Positions 30,433 to 41,188 of a DNA stretch of 64,000 nucleotides are shown here, one piece after another. Position 1 is the first letter of the stretch. Every line of letters starts with the position of its first letter. Origin of the DNA: an uncultured Pseudomonadales bacterium (GTDB lineage Bacteria; Pseudomonadota; Gammaproteobacteria; Pseudomonadales; Balneatricaceae); NCBI GenBank assembly GCA_943787595.1, contig CALSNA010000005.1, positions 310,001 to 374,000 of the forward strand. Direction: 5' to 3'. The notes beneath the pieces are model-generated. The model was given only the letters and a program-made list of their open reading frames with translations. It did no database searches and was not told the DNA's origin. The translations under genes were made by a program, and so were the position numbers.

Positions 30433-31209
30433 ATGACCGAAGCCAACTTGCTACTGGAACAACAAAAGGATGCAGTATTAACCCTGCAACTAAACCGGCC
30501 TGAAGCACACAATGCCTTAAATACTCAGCTATTAATTAATCTAGCCCAGCGCCTGCGCCAGGCAGATGCAGATCATCACATCAAGGCAGTGGTTATTACT
30601 GGTAACTTAAAGTCTTTTGCTGCAGGGGCTGATATCAAGGAAATGGCTCAGCAGAATGCCATTACTCTGCATCAAGATGCCCGGGTAAGAGCCTGGTCTG
30701 ACATTAGCGCATTCAGTAAACCAATGCTAGCGGCTGTAAACGGCTTTTGTCTTGGCGGTGGCTGTGAACTAGCCATGTGCGCTGACTACATTATTGCGGG
30801 CAATAATGCCAAATTTGGCCAGCCAGAAATCAAACTAGGCATTATTCCTGGCGCTGGTGGTACCCAGAGACTGGTGCGTTATGTGGGTCAAGCACGTGCC
30901 ATGCAAATGGTGCTTACCGGCAATATTATCAACGCCGATCAGGCAGAAAGTTACGGTTTGGTTACCCAAATCTGTGAACCACAACAAACCTTAATTGAAG
31001 CCCAAGCGCAGGCAGCAAAAATAGCTGCACATGCTCCCCTCGCAGTCCGTATGGCAAAGGACTGTGTGAAACGTGCTAATGACCTGCAGCTATCGCAGGG
31101 ACTGACGTTTGAACGACGCAGTTATTGTCTAGTTAGTGCCAGTGATGATCGTAATGAAGGCATTAATGCTTTTCTGGAGAAACGTAAGCCAAACTATACT
31201 GGAAATTGA
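30433..31209 (+). CDS. Enoyl-CoA hydratase
   Basis: 258-residue crotonase with both catalytic glutamates: GGGCELAMCADYIIAG near residue 113 and FGQPEIKLGIIPGAGGTQRL near residue 133. The oxyanion segment SFAAGADIKEMA precedes them. This is a classical PaaF/FadB-like short-chain enoyl-CoA hydratase, soluble and hexameric in the family. It starts at ATG 30433, preceded by GGGGAATTCAGG. It stands between the anthraniloyl-CoA operon and the LysR gene and probably serves the beta-oxidation steps after ring opening. Intact. Confidence 0.9.
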   Translation: MTEANLLLEQQKDAVLTLQLNRPEAHNALNTQLLINLAQRLRQADADHHIKAVVITGNLKSFAAGADIKEMAQQNAITLHQDARVRAWSDISAFSKPMLAAVNGFCLGGGCELAMCADYIIAGNNAKFGQPEIKLGIIPGAGGTQRLVRYVGQARAMQMVLTGNIINADQAESYGLVTQICEPQQTLIEAQAQAAKIAAHAPLAVRMAKDCVKRANDLQLSQGLTFERRSYCLVSASDDRNEGINAFLEKRKPNYTGN

Positions 31210-31293
31210 ACAAAGCCATTTGTCTTGTACATAAAAATTGTCACAGATAAACAGGTGTGATTAACAGCCACGTACAATAACTATATGATCAGT

Positions 31294-32214
31294 CTATTTA
31301 TACTCGACAAAATCATTAAATCGCGTGCGACTAGCCAGTATATCGACCACTCGGCCAATGATGCTATCGGCATCCAAACCGTGTTGCATTACCGCATACC
31401 AATCAATTGATAAACCCTCTGCGGTAATAGGTCGTACTGCAAATTGATGGCGGATTGAGTGGGTGTTTATTGTCCATCCTGGCATCATGGTTAAGCCACG
31501 GCCACTGGCTATAAACGCTAGCACTGCTTCCGTCACACCAGCACGTAAAACTTTGGGTGGCAGCATATTGAAACGGCTAAATACCTGATCATATTCACGT
31601 CCCTGTTCTGGATTAGTATGATAGGCAATATAGGGATAAGTAGCAAAATCTGTCGCCTCCAGCCACTCCTGTTGGGCCAGTACATGGCCATGAGGCAACA
31701 CAGCTAATAGCTGATCAGTACCCAGCTTGACTTGTTTCAGGTCAGTCGACAAGTTAATACCGGATACCACGGCTAGATCAATATTACTGCGACGCAGGGC
31801 TATCAGTGGATCCAGTGATACACCAGACATAACTTCCAGGCCAATCCCAGGGTGTAAGGCTGTCAATTCAGCTTCAAATTTTGGTAACCATTGGACACCA
31901 CAGTAAACTTCTAGACCTATGCGAACAGTATGGGTCACACCTTCAGATAACTGAGCAATATCCTGCTCTGCTCGCTCCAGTTCCCATAGTATCCGCCGTG
32001 CTGCATGCTGTATCCTCTTACCAGCGTTGGTGGGCAACAAAGTTCTATTTTGGCGCAAAAATAATGTTGTTGATAGCAGTCGCTCAGCTTCGCGAATGCG
32101 GTGACTCAATGCTGATTGAGAGACGTTGAGCTTCACAGCAGCTTTGGAAACACTGCCAGTCTGCTCTAGCACGGTAATCATTTGTAACTGACGGATACTG
32201 AGTCGAGTTGCCAT
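31294..32214 (-). CDS. LysR-family transcriptional regulator, divergent from kynA
   Basis: 306 residues. N-terminal winged helix-turn-helix (LSIRQLQMITVLEQTGSVSK, LNVSQSALSHRIREAE) resembles the MetR-like branch, followed by a PBP-like ligand domain. The gene is transcribed away from the kynA remnant, the standard arrangement for LysR control, and a palindrome lies in the shared intergenic space at 32241-32255. Its ligand could be tryptophan, kynurenine or anthranilate; this is inferred from position only. The frame is intact although its presumed targets kynA and kynU are broken. Confidence 0.88.
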   Translation of the reverse strand: MATRLSIRQLQMITVLEQTGSVSKAAVKLNVSQSALSHRIREAERLLSTTLFLRQNRTLLPTNAGKRIQHAARRILWELERAEQDIAQLSEGVTHTVRIGLEVYCGVQWLPKFEAELTALHPGIGLEVMSGVSLDPLIALRRSNIDLAVVSGINLSTDLKQVKLGTDQLLAVLPHGHVLAQQEWLEATDFATYPYIAYHTNPEQGREYDQVFSRFNMLPPKVLRAGVTEAVLAFIASGRGLTMMPGWTINTHSIRHQFAVRPITAEGLSIDWYAVMQHGLDADSIIGRVVDILASRTRFNDFVEYK

Positions 32215-32240
32215 ATTTATTTGCTAAATAGTTGGTTGTA

Positions 32241-32255
32241 ACATACTTAGTATGT
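32241..32255. promoter_or_regulatory. Palindrome between the LysR gene and kynA
   Basis: ACATACT-T-AGTATGT is a perfect 7-base inverted repeat about one central base. It sits 26 bases upstream of the LysR start and 135 bases before kynA. Divergent LysR regulators bind such dyads, so it is a candidate operator. Confidence 0.45.
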
Positions 32256-32390
32256 ATTTTTTTCATATTTTTAACAAAAATTATACGTTTTACATCATAC
32301 ATGGAGACAGTTAAAATTATTGTGTATTTATAGTTTAATCTTAAGTTCTAGATACACAGTTCAATAATCAATACCCTAATCAGGAGTCGT

Positions 32391-33260
32391 ATGATGACTA
32401 AGGAAAAGCAGCTATCAATTGACATCAGTAATGAAAAAAATTCATTGGCAGCAGGATATGAGTTATAGCCATTACTTAGCACTGGACACCTTACTTGAAC
32501 TACAAAATCGACGTTCAGATCAGCACGATGAGATGTTGTTTATTATTATCCATCAAACTTCAGAATTGTGGATACAATTGTGCCTGCATGAGCTACATGC
32601 TGCAATGGACTTAATTAAGGCAGATAAGCTAAGAACAGCCTTTTAAAATGCTCAGCCGTATTGTACGTATCCAGGAACAATTGATCAGTTCATGGCACAT
32701 ACTAGCAACCATGACACCGACCGACTATGCCAATTTTAGACCGCATCTAGGACAAAGCTCTGGCTTTCAATCCCACCAATACCGAGAACTCGAATTTTTG
32801 TTAGGCAACAAAAACTCTAAACTGGTTGATCTCCATGCCGATAACCCAGCTCACTTCGAGCATTTACAAAAAATCGTACAACAACCCAGCATTTACGATG
32901 CCTGCCTGAAGCTACTGAGCGATCGTGGCTTTAATATTCCGTCAAGTCACCTGCAAAGGAACTGGAGCCAAGCTTATAGTCCAAGTATTGAGGTAGAAAA
33001 AGCCTGGACTACTATTTATAAAGATACTGATACTCATTGGGAGCTGTATGAACTGGCCTGAGAAGCTAGTTGATTTAGAATACAAGTTCCAACAATGGCG
33101 CTTTAACCATATGAAAACAGTTGAACGGATCATTGGTTACAAGAGAGGCACCGGTGGTACCCAGGGAGTCAATTACCTGCAAAAAGCCCTGGATATACAA
33201 TTTTTTCCAGAACTCTGGGTCTGTCCGCACCACAATCTAAATTTGGCCCAAATATCATGA
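32391..33260 (+). pseudogene. kynA: Tryptophan 2,3-dioxygenase, three frameshifts
   Basis: Haem enzyme opening the indole ring of tryptophan to N-formylkynurenine. ATG 32391 follows AGGAG. The first frame ([15 protein letters not shown]) ends after a seven-base A tract (32434-32440); dropping one A restores [20 protein letters not shown], the family start with its haem-binding neighbourhood. A second shift at TTTT (about 32641-32644) breaks LRTAF from MLSRIVRIQEQLISSW. A third near 33059 separates HWELYELA from [20 protein letters not shown]. The conserved end, [20 protein letters not shown], is present. All three are single-base insertions. It overlaps kynU by four bases (ATGA). Non-functional as read, barring sequencing error. 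Confidence 0.9.
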
Positions 33261-34493
33261 CTCACCTTACTCGCTCCTACTTTGTAAAATTAGATGAACA
33301 AGACCAGCTAGCACACTTCAGGAACCGTTTCCAGCTAGCCGATGATTTAATCTACCTGAATGGCAATTCACTCGGCCCCTTACCTAAAGCTGTACCAAGA
33401 CGAATTGAACAGTTGATCAACCAGGAATGGGGACAAGATCTAATTCGCAGTTGGAATAAGCATCAATGGATAGACAAACCAACGACGATTGGAGATAAAA
33501 TTGCCAGGACTCATCGGTGCTGGACCCGATGAAGTGTTAGTGACAGATACGACTTCAGTCAATATTTTTAAGCTAGCTGCAGGTGCAATCGCCATGCGAC
33601 CAGAGCGGCGCAAAATCGTTACTGAACTAGGCAACTTTGCCACAGACCTATATCTGCTGCAAGGTCTTGAATCCCTGTTGGGTGAAGCAGTGGAAGTCTG
33701 TGCAGTACCACGGGATGAGGTTATTTCACACATTGATGACCGTACAGCATTGGTGTTACTGACACATGTTCATTTCAAAAGCGGTGCGATGTGGAATATG
33801 ACTGACATAACCCAGCTTACCCACCAACATGGTGCCTTAATGCTATGGGATCTCAGTCATTCAACCGGCGCGATGGTAGTCGAACTGAATCAATGCAACG
33901 TTGATCTAGCAGTTGGCTGTACCTACAAATACCTCAATGGTGGCCCTGGCTCACCAGCATTTATGTATGTATCCAAATGTCATCAAAACCAATTTAAACA
34001 GCCACTAACCGGTTGGATCGGCCATGCTCGACCCTTTGACTTTGACGACCAATACCAGCCAGCCGCAGGTATTAAGCAAGGCCTTTGTGGTACACCAGCG
34101 GTAGTGGCCAACGCTGCCTTGGAAGTATCAGTTGACCTACTGCTGGAAGCTGATCTGCTGCAAGTGCGCAAAAAATCAGTAGCTATGGGCAATTTATTTA
34201 TTGATTTAATTCAACAACATGGCAATTGGTTTAATATTAGCTCACCTGTAAATGGTCAAGTTCGGGGCAGTCAAGTGTCGATCATCCACCCGGCAGGCTA
34301 TGCAATTATGCAAGCACTGATTGCACGCAATATCATCGGTGATTTTCGTGCCCCAGATCATTTGAGATTTGGTTTTGCTCCCCTGTATCTGCGCTATGTC
34401 GATTTATGGGATACAGTCGAGGCCTTAGCAGACATCATGACTCACCACATCTGGGATTGTGATCAGTTCAAACAACATCAGGCAGTAACCTAA
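33257..34493 (+). pseudogene. kynU: Kynureninase, one frameshift
   Basis: PLP enzyme cleaving kynurenine to anthranilate and alanine. ATG 33257 overlaps the kynA stop. The N-terminal part is normal (DDLIYLNGNSLGPLPKAVPR) until GDKIA at about 33505, where one inserted base diverts the frame. The rest is open from there: GLIGAGPDEVLVTDTTSVNI, the cofactor-binding LMLWDLSHSTGAMVVE and the PLP-lysine motif GCTYKYLNGGPGSPAFMYV. It then runs to the substrate-binding C-terminus (FRAPDHLRFGFAPLYLRY). Combined length of about 411 residues matches the family. Only one lesion, so it may be the most recent loss or an assembly slip. kynB (formamidase) is not in the window. Confidence 0.9.
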
Positions 34494-34570
34494 AATACAA
34501 GAGTTAAAAGCAGCCAGGGCGGTTGGACTGTTCATGAATTTGCGAATTGCAACAGAACATTTACCTGAAA

Positions 34571-34807
34571 TCAATGATTTTTAGACGCCCAGATGGCAAG
34601 TTTATGTCTAATAGTCTGTTGTGATACCTGATGCTCTGGAATAGGCTGAATCACCTTATCATGCACTAGAAGGCGATAGATATAGTGCATCTTATCACTG
34701 GACGAATCCGTTGGTTCAAACTCTACCACGCCACGGGCTTCAGCATATTTTACACCGTCTATAATGGCTTGCTTAAATAATGCTTTCTCATTTTTCAATT
34801 TTTTCAT
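34571..34807 (-). CDS. DUF5062 family protein
   Basis: Small cytoplasmic protein of 78 residues if started at ATG 34807 (MKKLKNEKALFKQAIIDGVK). The frame is open to 34840, but MKK fits the family start. It shows ARGVVEFEPTDSSSDKMHYI, YRLLVHDKVIQPIPE and a C-terminal IRHKLAIWASK, the pattern of the DUF5062 family of Vibrio-like and other marine gammaproteobacteria. Function is unknown. It is intact and transcribed against kynU. Confidence 0.7.
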   Translation of the reverse strand: MKKLKNEKALFKQAIIDGVKYAEARGVVEFEPTDSSSDKMHYIYRLLVHDKVIQPIPEHQVSQQTIRHKLAIWASKNH

Positions 34808-34840
34808 CCATTTTTTCCTTAAACTTACATGACACAACAT

Positions 34841-35637
34841 ACATGGTGATATAAAACATAATACCTTGCAAGATAGTAAAAATTATGTGGTTTACTCAAC
34901 ATATCAGACACCGCATGATCACAGTATGCCAGGCTTTATCTAACCAAGGGTTTATTGACAACGGCCCGATAAAAGTAAGATGGTATAGAAGTTTGATGCC
35001 GGAAATACAATCCCAACATATGAGTTAAACTGGTTGATTTAATCTGCACCAAACAACCGACACTGATATCGGCAGGTGTAGTAAAGACCAGCTTTGAACT
35101 TAATGAGCACACACCGAAATAGCAGGAAATATTACAGTAATGATAGTGGTAACCCGCAGTTTCTGAGTTTGGCACATGCGAATATAGGCTGGGAAAATCA
35201 TGCTTTTACCACTTCAATACAGCGTATTACATTAGTCAATACCCTAAGCATGCTTGTGCAGTTCTTTGCTTGTTACCGGCGCTATTGATCGTTAAGTTAA
35301 CACAGCTAATTCTGGGTGGCCATCAAGGTCTCTCAGAATCGTCTGAGCCTAGACTGAAACATACTTTTGATTTTATCCAGCGAGTAACGATATGTTTTGG
35401 TATTTCATTGCATGGGTATCGGTCATGTCACGATAAGCATGATTCAATTGTAATGTACAATACCTCTTTGTAATTGTACATAGCTCAATCATTCCATACT
35501 ATTTGATGTAAATACCAATGCAGCTGCGTTGCTGCATCAACAAGACTAACAAAACTGCTATTGCTTAAAGCCAAACGAACAGGCATGATTGACACATAAT
35601 TTTAATCATTACTCAAACATAAAAAAACATCATTATT
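34841..35637 (-). other. Gene-poor region with a possible PilZ-like remnant
   Basis: The minus-strand frame 35175-34936 contains SSKLVFTTPADISVGCLVQI and SLTHMLGLYF, with NISCYFGVC upstream, vaguely like the (D/N)xSxxG plus beta-barrel region of PilZ domains. No arginine motif is seen and the N-terminal part is in other frames, so it would be a remnant at best. Nothing else is recognised before the SbmA gene. Confidence 0.22.
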
Positions 35638-36885
35638 ATGTTTCAATCATTTTTCCCCAAGCCTCTCTGGTTTTTTCTTACCGTAGTGTTGTGGGCTATT
35701 TTAGCCACGTCCGTTTGGTACGGCTGGGGTAATACTCTGGGCCATTTATTGGGAATTGCATTACCCGCTGAAGATGCCACACCAAGTATTGGTCTGGGGC
35801 ATTTCTTAACCCCTGACTTTTTATGGTTTTATTTATACTATGCTATCTCAGTTGCTCTGTTTGCTGCAATCTGGATGGTTTTATCCCCCCATAAGTGGCA
35901 ATGGTGGTCAATATTGGGTTCAGCTCTGATCCTATTTGCCACCTACTTTTCAGTACAGGTATCAGTAGCCATTAACAATTGGCGGCGTCCTTTTTTTGAT
36001 GGGATACAAGATGCTTTGAGTGAAGCTGGCAAAGTCAATGCGGATCAGTTGTATGCTTTGCTGGTGATCTTTGCTCAGATAGCCTTTCTGGCAGTTATTG
36101 TATTTGTGCTAAACCGCTTCTTTATTAGTCATTATATCTTCCGTTGGCGCACAGCCATGAATGATTTTTATACCAACCAATGGCCACGATTGCGGCAAGT
36201 GGAAGGAGCTGCCCAGCGAGTACAGGAAGATACGATGCGTTTTGCCAGTATTATGGAAAATCTGGGCGTCGCACTGATTGATGCAATTATGACCCTGGTA
36301 GCATTTTTACCACTACTATGGTCACTATCAAGTTATGTGACCGAACTACCACTGGTCAGCACGATTAATTCACCCCTATTCTATGCAGCTATCTTCTGGT
36401 CTATCTTTGGCACTCTGTTGCTCGCGCTGGTCGGCATCAAGCTACCGGGCCTAGAATTTAAGAACCAGCGTGTGGAAGCTGCTTACCGCAAAGAACTAGT
36501 ATATGGTGAAGATGACCCACAACGTGGTCGTGCCATGACTTTAAGGGGATTATTCAGCCATGTGCGCCGCAATTATTTCCGGCTCTACTTCCACTATATG
36601 TATTTTAATGTAGCACGCAGTTTCTACCTGCAAGCCGACAACATCTTTGCCTATCTAATTCTAATTCCAACTATTATTACTGGAGCCATTACCTTTGGTA
36701 TCCTGCAGCAAATTCTGACGGCATTTGGTCAGGTTAGCAACTCATTCCAATATCTGATTAACTCGTGGCCCACTCTTGTAGAGCTATTGTCTGTTTATAA
36801 ACGTTTGCAATCATTTGAACGTTCTCTTCAGGACGAAGCATTAGTGGACCTGGATCAGCAATTTGCTAAACATGGTGAAGTGTAG
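35638..36885 (+). CDS. SbmA/BacA-like inner-membrane peptide transporter
   Basis: 415 residues with about seven or eight hydrophobic segments. Signatures of the SbmA/BacA family are present: FFDGIQDAL after [23 protein letters not shown] and [20 protein letters not shown]. Further on are [28 protein letters not shown] and [20 protein letters not shown]. These proton-driven transporters import proline-rich and other peptides and microcins. BacA is needed for chronic host infection in rhizobia and Brucella. No ATPase domain is fused, so it is the SbmA/BacA type rather than the BacA-related ABC type. Monocistronic and intact in a decaying neighbourhood. Confidence 0.9.
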   Translation: MFQSFFPKPLWFFLTVVLWAILATSVWYGWGNTLGHLLGIALPAEDATPSIGLGHFLTPDFLWFYLYYAISVALFAAIWMVLSPHKWQWWSILGSALILFATYFSVQVSVAINNWRRPFFDGIQDALSEAGKVNADQLYALLVIFAQIAFLAVIVFVLNRFFISHYIFRWRTAMNDFYTNQWPRLRQVEGAAQRVQEDTMRFASIMENLGVALIDAIMTLVAFLPLLWSLSSYVTELPLVSTINSPLFYAAIFWSIFGTLLLALVGIKLPGLEFKNQRVEAAYRKELVYGEDDPQRGRAMTLRGLFSHVRRNYFRLYFHYMYFNVARSFYLQADNIFAYLILIPTIITGAITFGILQQILTAFGQVSNSFQYLINSWPTLVELLSVYKRLQSFERSLQDEALVDLDQQFAKHGEV

Positions 36886-37231
36886 ACCAAGCTATCGTTG
36901 TAATTAGAGATCCACACATTAATTATTACCTGCTAGCATGTTGAGAAACACTTTGAATTTTTACTGAGCTTCAATACATGATGATTATATGTGTGTTCAA
37001 CTACGAATACTGATGACCAATACATTGCGTACCAAACTCATGTAAACCATCCAGTACACTGATAATTATTGTGCAGCCATACATCTCAGACTAAATAAAA
37101 AAACATGGAAAACCAGAGACTATTAGCCATTAAGGTGAATTTTGTATCAATTACCAATACGGCGTTAGTATGTATAGTAAGTTTCTATAGTTTATCTAGC
37201 CATATAGCACCATATAGGTGCACATAAATTA
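36886..37231. other. Intergenic region upstream of mutS
   Basis: AT-rich, without a gene. No strong terminator after the transporter gene; presumably holds the mutS promoter. Confidence 0.4.
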
Positions 37232-39883
37232 ATGACCACTGAGCTAAGTCAATCCACGACCATCACTGCGATACCAGAAAAATATGTGGCGCATACACCC
37301 ATGATGCAGCAATACTTAGGTATCAAGAGCCAACATCCCGATGAATTGGTGTTTTATCGTATGGGTGATTTCTATGAGTTGTTCTTTGATGATGCCAAGC
37401 AGGCATCTGAACTTCTAGATATTTCCCTTACCAGTCGTGGCCATTCAGCTGGTCAACCTATTCCTATGGCTGGCGTACCCTACCATGCAGCGGAAAATTA
37501 CATTGCCAAAATTGTCCAAGCTGGCCGAGCGGTTGCTATCTGTGAACAAATTGGCGATCCTGCTGCTAGCAAAGGTCCGGTGAAACGCCAGGTAGTTAAG
37601 GTAGTTACGCCAGGAACACTAACGGACGAAGGACTGCTTGAAGCTCATCAAGAGTGTTTGCTGAGCGCCATATGCCACTATCAACAGAGCTATGGCATAG
37701 CCAGCCTTGATATGAGTAGCGGTCGTTTTATGTTATTACAGGTGGATACTAAAGCACAGTTACAGCAGCATCTGCAACGTATACAGCCAGCTGAAATCTT
37801 GTTTGATGAAAGTAGTAATATGGATTCTCTGCTGCAAGAATGGCCCTGCTGCCGATGCCAACCCCCCTGGAATTTTGCCCTTGATACTGCCCAACGCCTA
37901 CTATGCGATCAATTTAAGACCCGTGATCTTAGTGGCTTTGGTTGCGCTGATATGCCTGCAGCAGTGGCTGCAGCAGGCTGTTTACTGAACTATGCACGGG
38001 AAACCCAGCGTGGTGATTTACCTCATCTACGTGGTTTACAAGTCGAACTACCTCAACAAAATCTAATGCTGGATAGTATCAGTCGCCGCAATCTGGAAAT
38101 TGATCAGAATCTACAAGGGCAACAGAACCATACCCTGGCCCAAGTTATGGATACAACAGCTACAGCTATGGGGAGCCGATTACTGCGGCGCTGGCTCAAC
38201 AATCCACTTCGAGACCTAGACCAGTTACAACAACGGCAAGACCTTATCACTGAACTCATTGCTCAGGACTTATCTGAACCTTTATTAGCCAGCCTGAAAC
38301 CCATTGGCGATATGGAACGCATTCTGACCAGAATAGGCTTACGTTCAGCCCGCCCACGGGATCTATCGCGTTTGGGGCTTGCACTGATATGTCTACCTGC
38401 TTTACAACAACAAATGGCAAGGCTACAACATAGCCTTGCACACCGTCTAACCAAAGGTATTAATACCTTTCCCGAACTAGACTCACTGCTAAAACGAGCC
38501 ATTGTTGCCAACCCACCAGTGATCATTAGAGATGGTGGTGTCATTGCTAAAGGTTACGACACCGAACTGGATGAATTAAGGGCCATGAGTCAGAATGCTG
38601 GTCAGTTCTTAGTTGATCTTGAAGCTCGGGAACGTGAGCGTACTGGTCTATCAACCTTAAAAGTAGGTTATAACCGTGTTCATGGCTATTATATTGAAAT
38701 TAGTCGTATCCAATCTCAGCAGGCTCCCACAGAATACTTACGCCGACAAACCTTGAAAAATGCTGAACGCTTCATCACACCAGAACTAAAATTATTTGAA
38801 GACAAAGCCTTAAGTAGTAAAAGCCGCGCCCTAAGCCGCGAAAAAGCACTCTATGCTGACATCATTGACCAACTGGCTAACCACTTACCTGGCCTGCAAA
38901 CCAGTGCCGATGCCCTATGCCAACTGGATGCACTAAGTTGCTTGTCAGAGCGGGCGGTGCAACTGGAATTGCAACCACCCGAACTTCAACATCAACGGGG
39001 TATAAAGATTATTGGTGGACGCCATTTAGTGGTTGAAAAACTAATAGATACTCCCTTTGTAGCTAATGACATTGAATTAGCCGAACAAACTTCAATGCTG
39101 GTCATTACGGGTCCCAATATGGGCGGCAAGTCAACGTATATGCGGCAAGTGGCATTGATTGTTCTATTGGCTCAAATTGGTAGCTATGTGCCAGCTAACA
39201 GCGCGGTTATTGGGCTTACTGACCGTATCTTCACTCGTATGGGTTCTGCCGATGATGTAGCTGGCGGCCGTTCAACCTTTATGGTGGAAATGACTGAAAC
39301 AGCCAATATTATTCACAATGCCAGCCCTCGCAGCCTCGTAATGATGGATGAAGTAGGTCGTGGCACCAGTACGTTTGATGGTTTATCCCTGGCTTGGGCA
39401 TGTGCCAGTTACCTAGCCAGTCAGGTGGGTTCCTTAACCTTATTTGCTACACATTATTTTGAAATGACTCAATTAGCAGAACAACTATCCCAGGTTGCTA
39501 ATGTTCATCTTGATGCCACTGAATATAATGACAAGATTATTTTTATGCATAAAGTTCTGGCTGGTGCAGCCAGCCAAAGCTATGGTTTACAGGTAGCTAA
39601 GCTGGCCGGAGTGCCAGAAGCTGTTATTTACCAAGCTCAACAAAAATTACAACAACTCGAATCCACCGGCCAGTCCAGACAAACAGTTACATGTGATAAA
39701 AAACCGGCAACACATGTGACAGATTTAAAGTCTGATCTGCTCATCCAGCAAGGTGAATTATTCACCAGTCTTAGTCACCCAGTTACAACTCTGTTACAAG
39801 CACAAAGTGCCGATGACCTAACTCCTAAACAGGCTTTGCAGTTAATTTACCAGTTACAGGAATTATTGGAGAAAAACCAATAA
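37232..39883 (+). CDS. mutS: DNA mismatch repair protein MutS
   Basis: Recognises mismatches and recruits MutL. 883 residues, slightly longer than the E. coli protein. The mismatch-binding motif [15 protein letters not shown] near residue 45 carries the Phe-x-Glu pair. The Walker A loop is [14 protein letters not shown] near residue 628, Walker B is [16 protein letters not shown], and the signature [14 protein letters not shown] follows. The C-terminal helix-turn-helix and tail end in [10 protein letters not shown]. Fully open, with no missing motif. Its integrity means the frequent frameshifts elsewhere are not explained by a visible mutS lesion, although mutL is outside the window. Confidence 0.97.
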   Translation: MTTELSQSTTITAIPEKYVAHTPMMQQYLGIKSQHPDELVFYRMGDFYELFFDDAKQASELLDISLTSRGHSAGQPIPMAGVPYHAAENYIAKIVQAGRAVAICEQIGDPAASKGPVKRQVVKVVTPGTLTDEGLLEAHQECLLSAICHYQQSYGIASLDMSSGRFMLLQVDTKAQLQQHLQRIQPAEILFDESSNMDSLLQEWPCCRCQPPWNFALDTAQRLLCDQFKTRDLSGFGCADMPAAVAAAGCLLNYARETQRGDLPHLRGLQVELPQQNLMLDSISRRNLEIDQNLQGQQNHTLAQVMDTTATAMGSRLLRRWLNNPLRDLDQLQQRQDLITELIAQDLSEPLLASLKPIGDMERILTRIGLRSARPRDLSRLGLALICLPALQQQMARLQHSLAHRLTKGINTFPELDSLLKRAIVANPPVIIRDGGVIAKGYDTELDELRAMSQNAGQFLVDLEARERERTGLSTLKVGYNRVHGYYIEISRIQSQQAPTEYLRRQTLKNAERFITPELKLFEDKALSSKSRALSREKALYADIIDQLANHLPGLQTSADALCQLDALSCLSERAVQLELQPPELQHQRGIKIIGGRHLVVEKLIDTPFVANDIELAEQTSMLVITGPNMGGKSTYMRQVALIVLLAQIGSYVPANSAVIGLTDRIFTRMGSADDVAGGRSTFMVEMTETANIIHNASPRSLVMMDEVGRGTSTFDGLSLAWACASYLASQVGSLTLFATHYFEMTQLAEQLSQVANVHLDATEYNDKIIFMHKVLAGAASQSYGLQVAKLAGVPEAVIYQAQQKLQQLESTGQSRQTVTCDKKPATHVTDLKSDLLIQQGELFTSLSHPVTTLLQAQSADDLTPKQALQLIYQLQELLEKNQ

Positions 39884-39945
39884 CGCCGGTAAACACAGGC
39901 ATAGCCATCCGCAGCTGATATAGGTCTAAGATTAAGTTCACTTAC

Positions 39946-40662
39946 TTAGCCCAGGTAATTCATAATACTAACCGAAAAACCAATAAAACCACCAAATACA
40001 CCACCCCAAACCACCAACCAGCCTAGATGTTTTCGAATTATATTCTGCACTATATGTTTAACTTGATCCGGTGTGAGCTCCAGCAGACGGTTGTCAATGA
40101 CTTGTTCAACCTGACCGATCAACACTGATCCAAAATCATTATCACTACTTTCTTTGGGCTCAATAGCACCTAACTCTACAATAATTTCTTGTAGTTTCGT
40201 TATTGTTGGTTCTCTAAGGGGCTCTAGTGCTGCTTGTCCACCAATGATACTGAGCATACTACCCATTGGAGAGGTTTTGATAACTGAAATCAAATCCTCA
40301 AACACTTGGTCAAAGTTGATTCTATCGCTGATAGCTGTAACAGATGCATGCATACTTTGTCTTAAAAACTTTGCAACATGCTCAGGAGTAAAGAACTCTT
40401 TCATGACCAGTTGTTTGATACTAAATCTAAATTCTTCAAATCTATTGGGAATAATACCTGAACCATACAATAAGGGTATTTTTTCAAACAGCATATGAAT
40501 AGCAAGCCAGTTTGTCATGCCACCCGATAAAGCAAACAATCCTGTCATTAAGATAACGTCACCATAAACCGGTACAAAATATCCACCGGCCACCATGGCC
40601 AGTGCAACTAGATTGGTCATAACGCTCTTGTTCATTGCAATCCTCTTTACTAAGTTACCCAT
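39946..40662 (-). CDS. DUF445 family membrane protein
   Basis: 238 residues. Two N-terminal hydrophobic segments (about 17-32 and 37-57) and one at the extreme C-terminus (VVWGGVFGGFIGFSVSIM) flank a helical soluble domain. SGGMTNWLAIHMLFEKIPLL and IIPNRFEEFRFSIKQLVMKE are typical of DUF445 (YheB/YjiN-like) proteins. Function is not established. It converges with mutS with a 60-base gap. Intact. Confidence 0.78.
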   Translation of the reverse strand: MGNLVKRIAMNKSVMTNLVALAMVAGGYFVPVYGDVILMTGLFALSGGMTNWLAIHMLFEKIPLLYGSGIIPNRFEEFRFSIKQLVMKEFFTPEHVAKFLRQSMHASVTAISDRINFDQVFEDLISVIKTSPMGSMLSIIGGQAALEPLREPTITKLQEIIVELGAIEPKESSDNDFGSVLIGQVEQVIDNRLLELTPDQVKHIVQNIIRKHLGWLVVWGGVFGGFIGFSVSIMNYLG

Positions 40663-41188
40663 AATATATCAACTAAATTAAAACGCACAGTGGTACAAAA
40701 TGTACATTATAGCCTGTAATAAACCCGCAATATGACAAATAAAACACTTGTATTTACTAACATTAAACACTTTTAGTTTTTATTACATATATTTGACGGT
40801 AAGTGCAAACACTGCGTTTAGCTTTAACGCTACTGGTTTAATAACAAATATGAATGGCAATATTGAAAAACTGTATTCTATAGCCCTTGCAAATTGCAAC
40901 ATTGACCTTGAGAATTGACACACTCATTTAATTTTTTATCAAGGCCTAATCGTACTATCATACGTTTTTTTTCATACTAGATAAACTGGCCGTCTTATGA
41001 TTGTGCTCAGTAAGGTTTTAATAATGATGTGAGTGATTTAGACAACATCTACGGAGCAATTAAGCACCCTGATATGGAGGCAAACAGATATTTAAATGCA
41101 CATGGATTATTGATAAACTACAGTTAAATTTGGATTCTGGAACAATGAAATTTTAGGGCTAAGTTTAGGTTCAACCTTCAGATTATAG
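40663..41188. other. AT-rich intergenic region
   Basis: Divergent spacer between the DUF445 gene and the protease gene. No gene or RNA seen. Confidence 0.4.

Noticed and set aside
34936-35175. PilZ domain gene
   Set aside because: Only a weak resemblance and no RxxxR motif; listed as a possible remnant, not as a gene.
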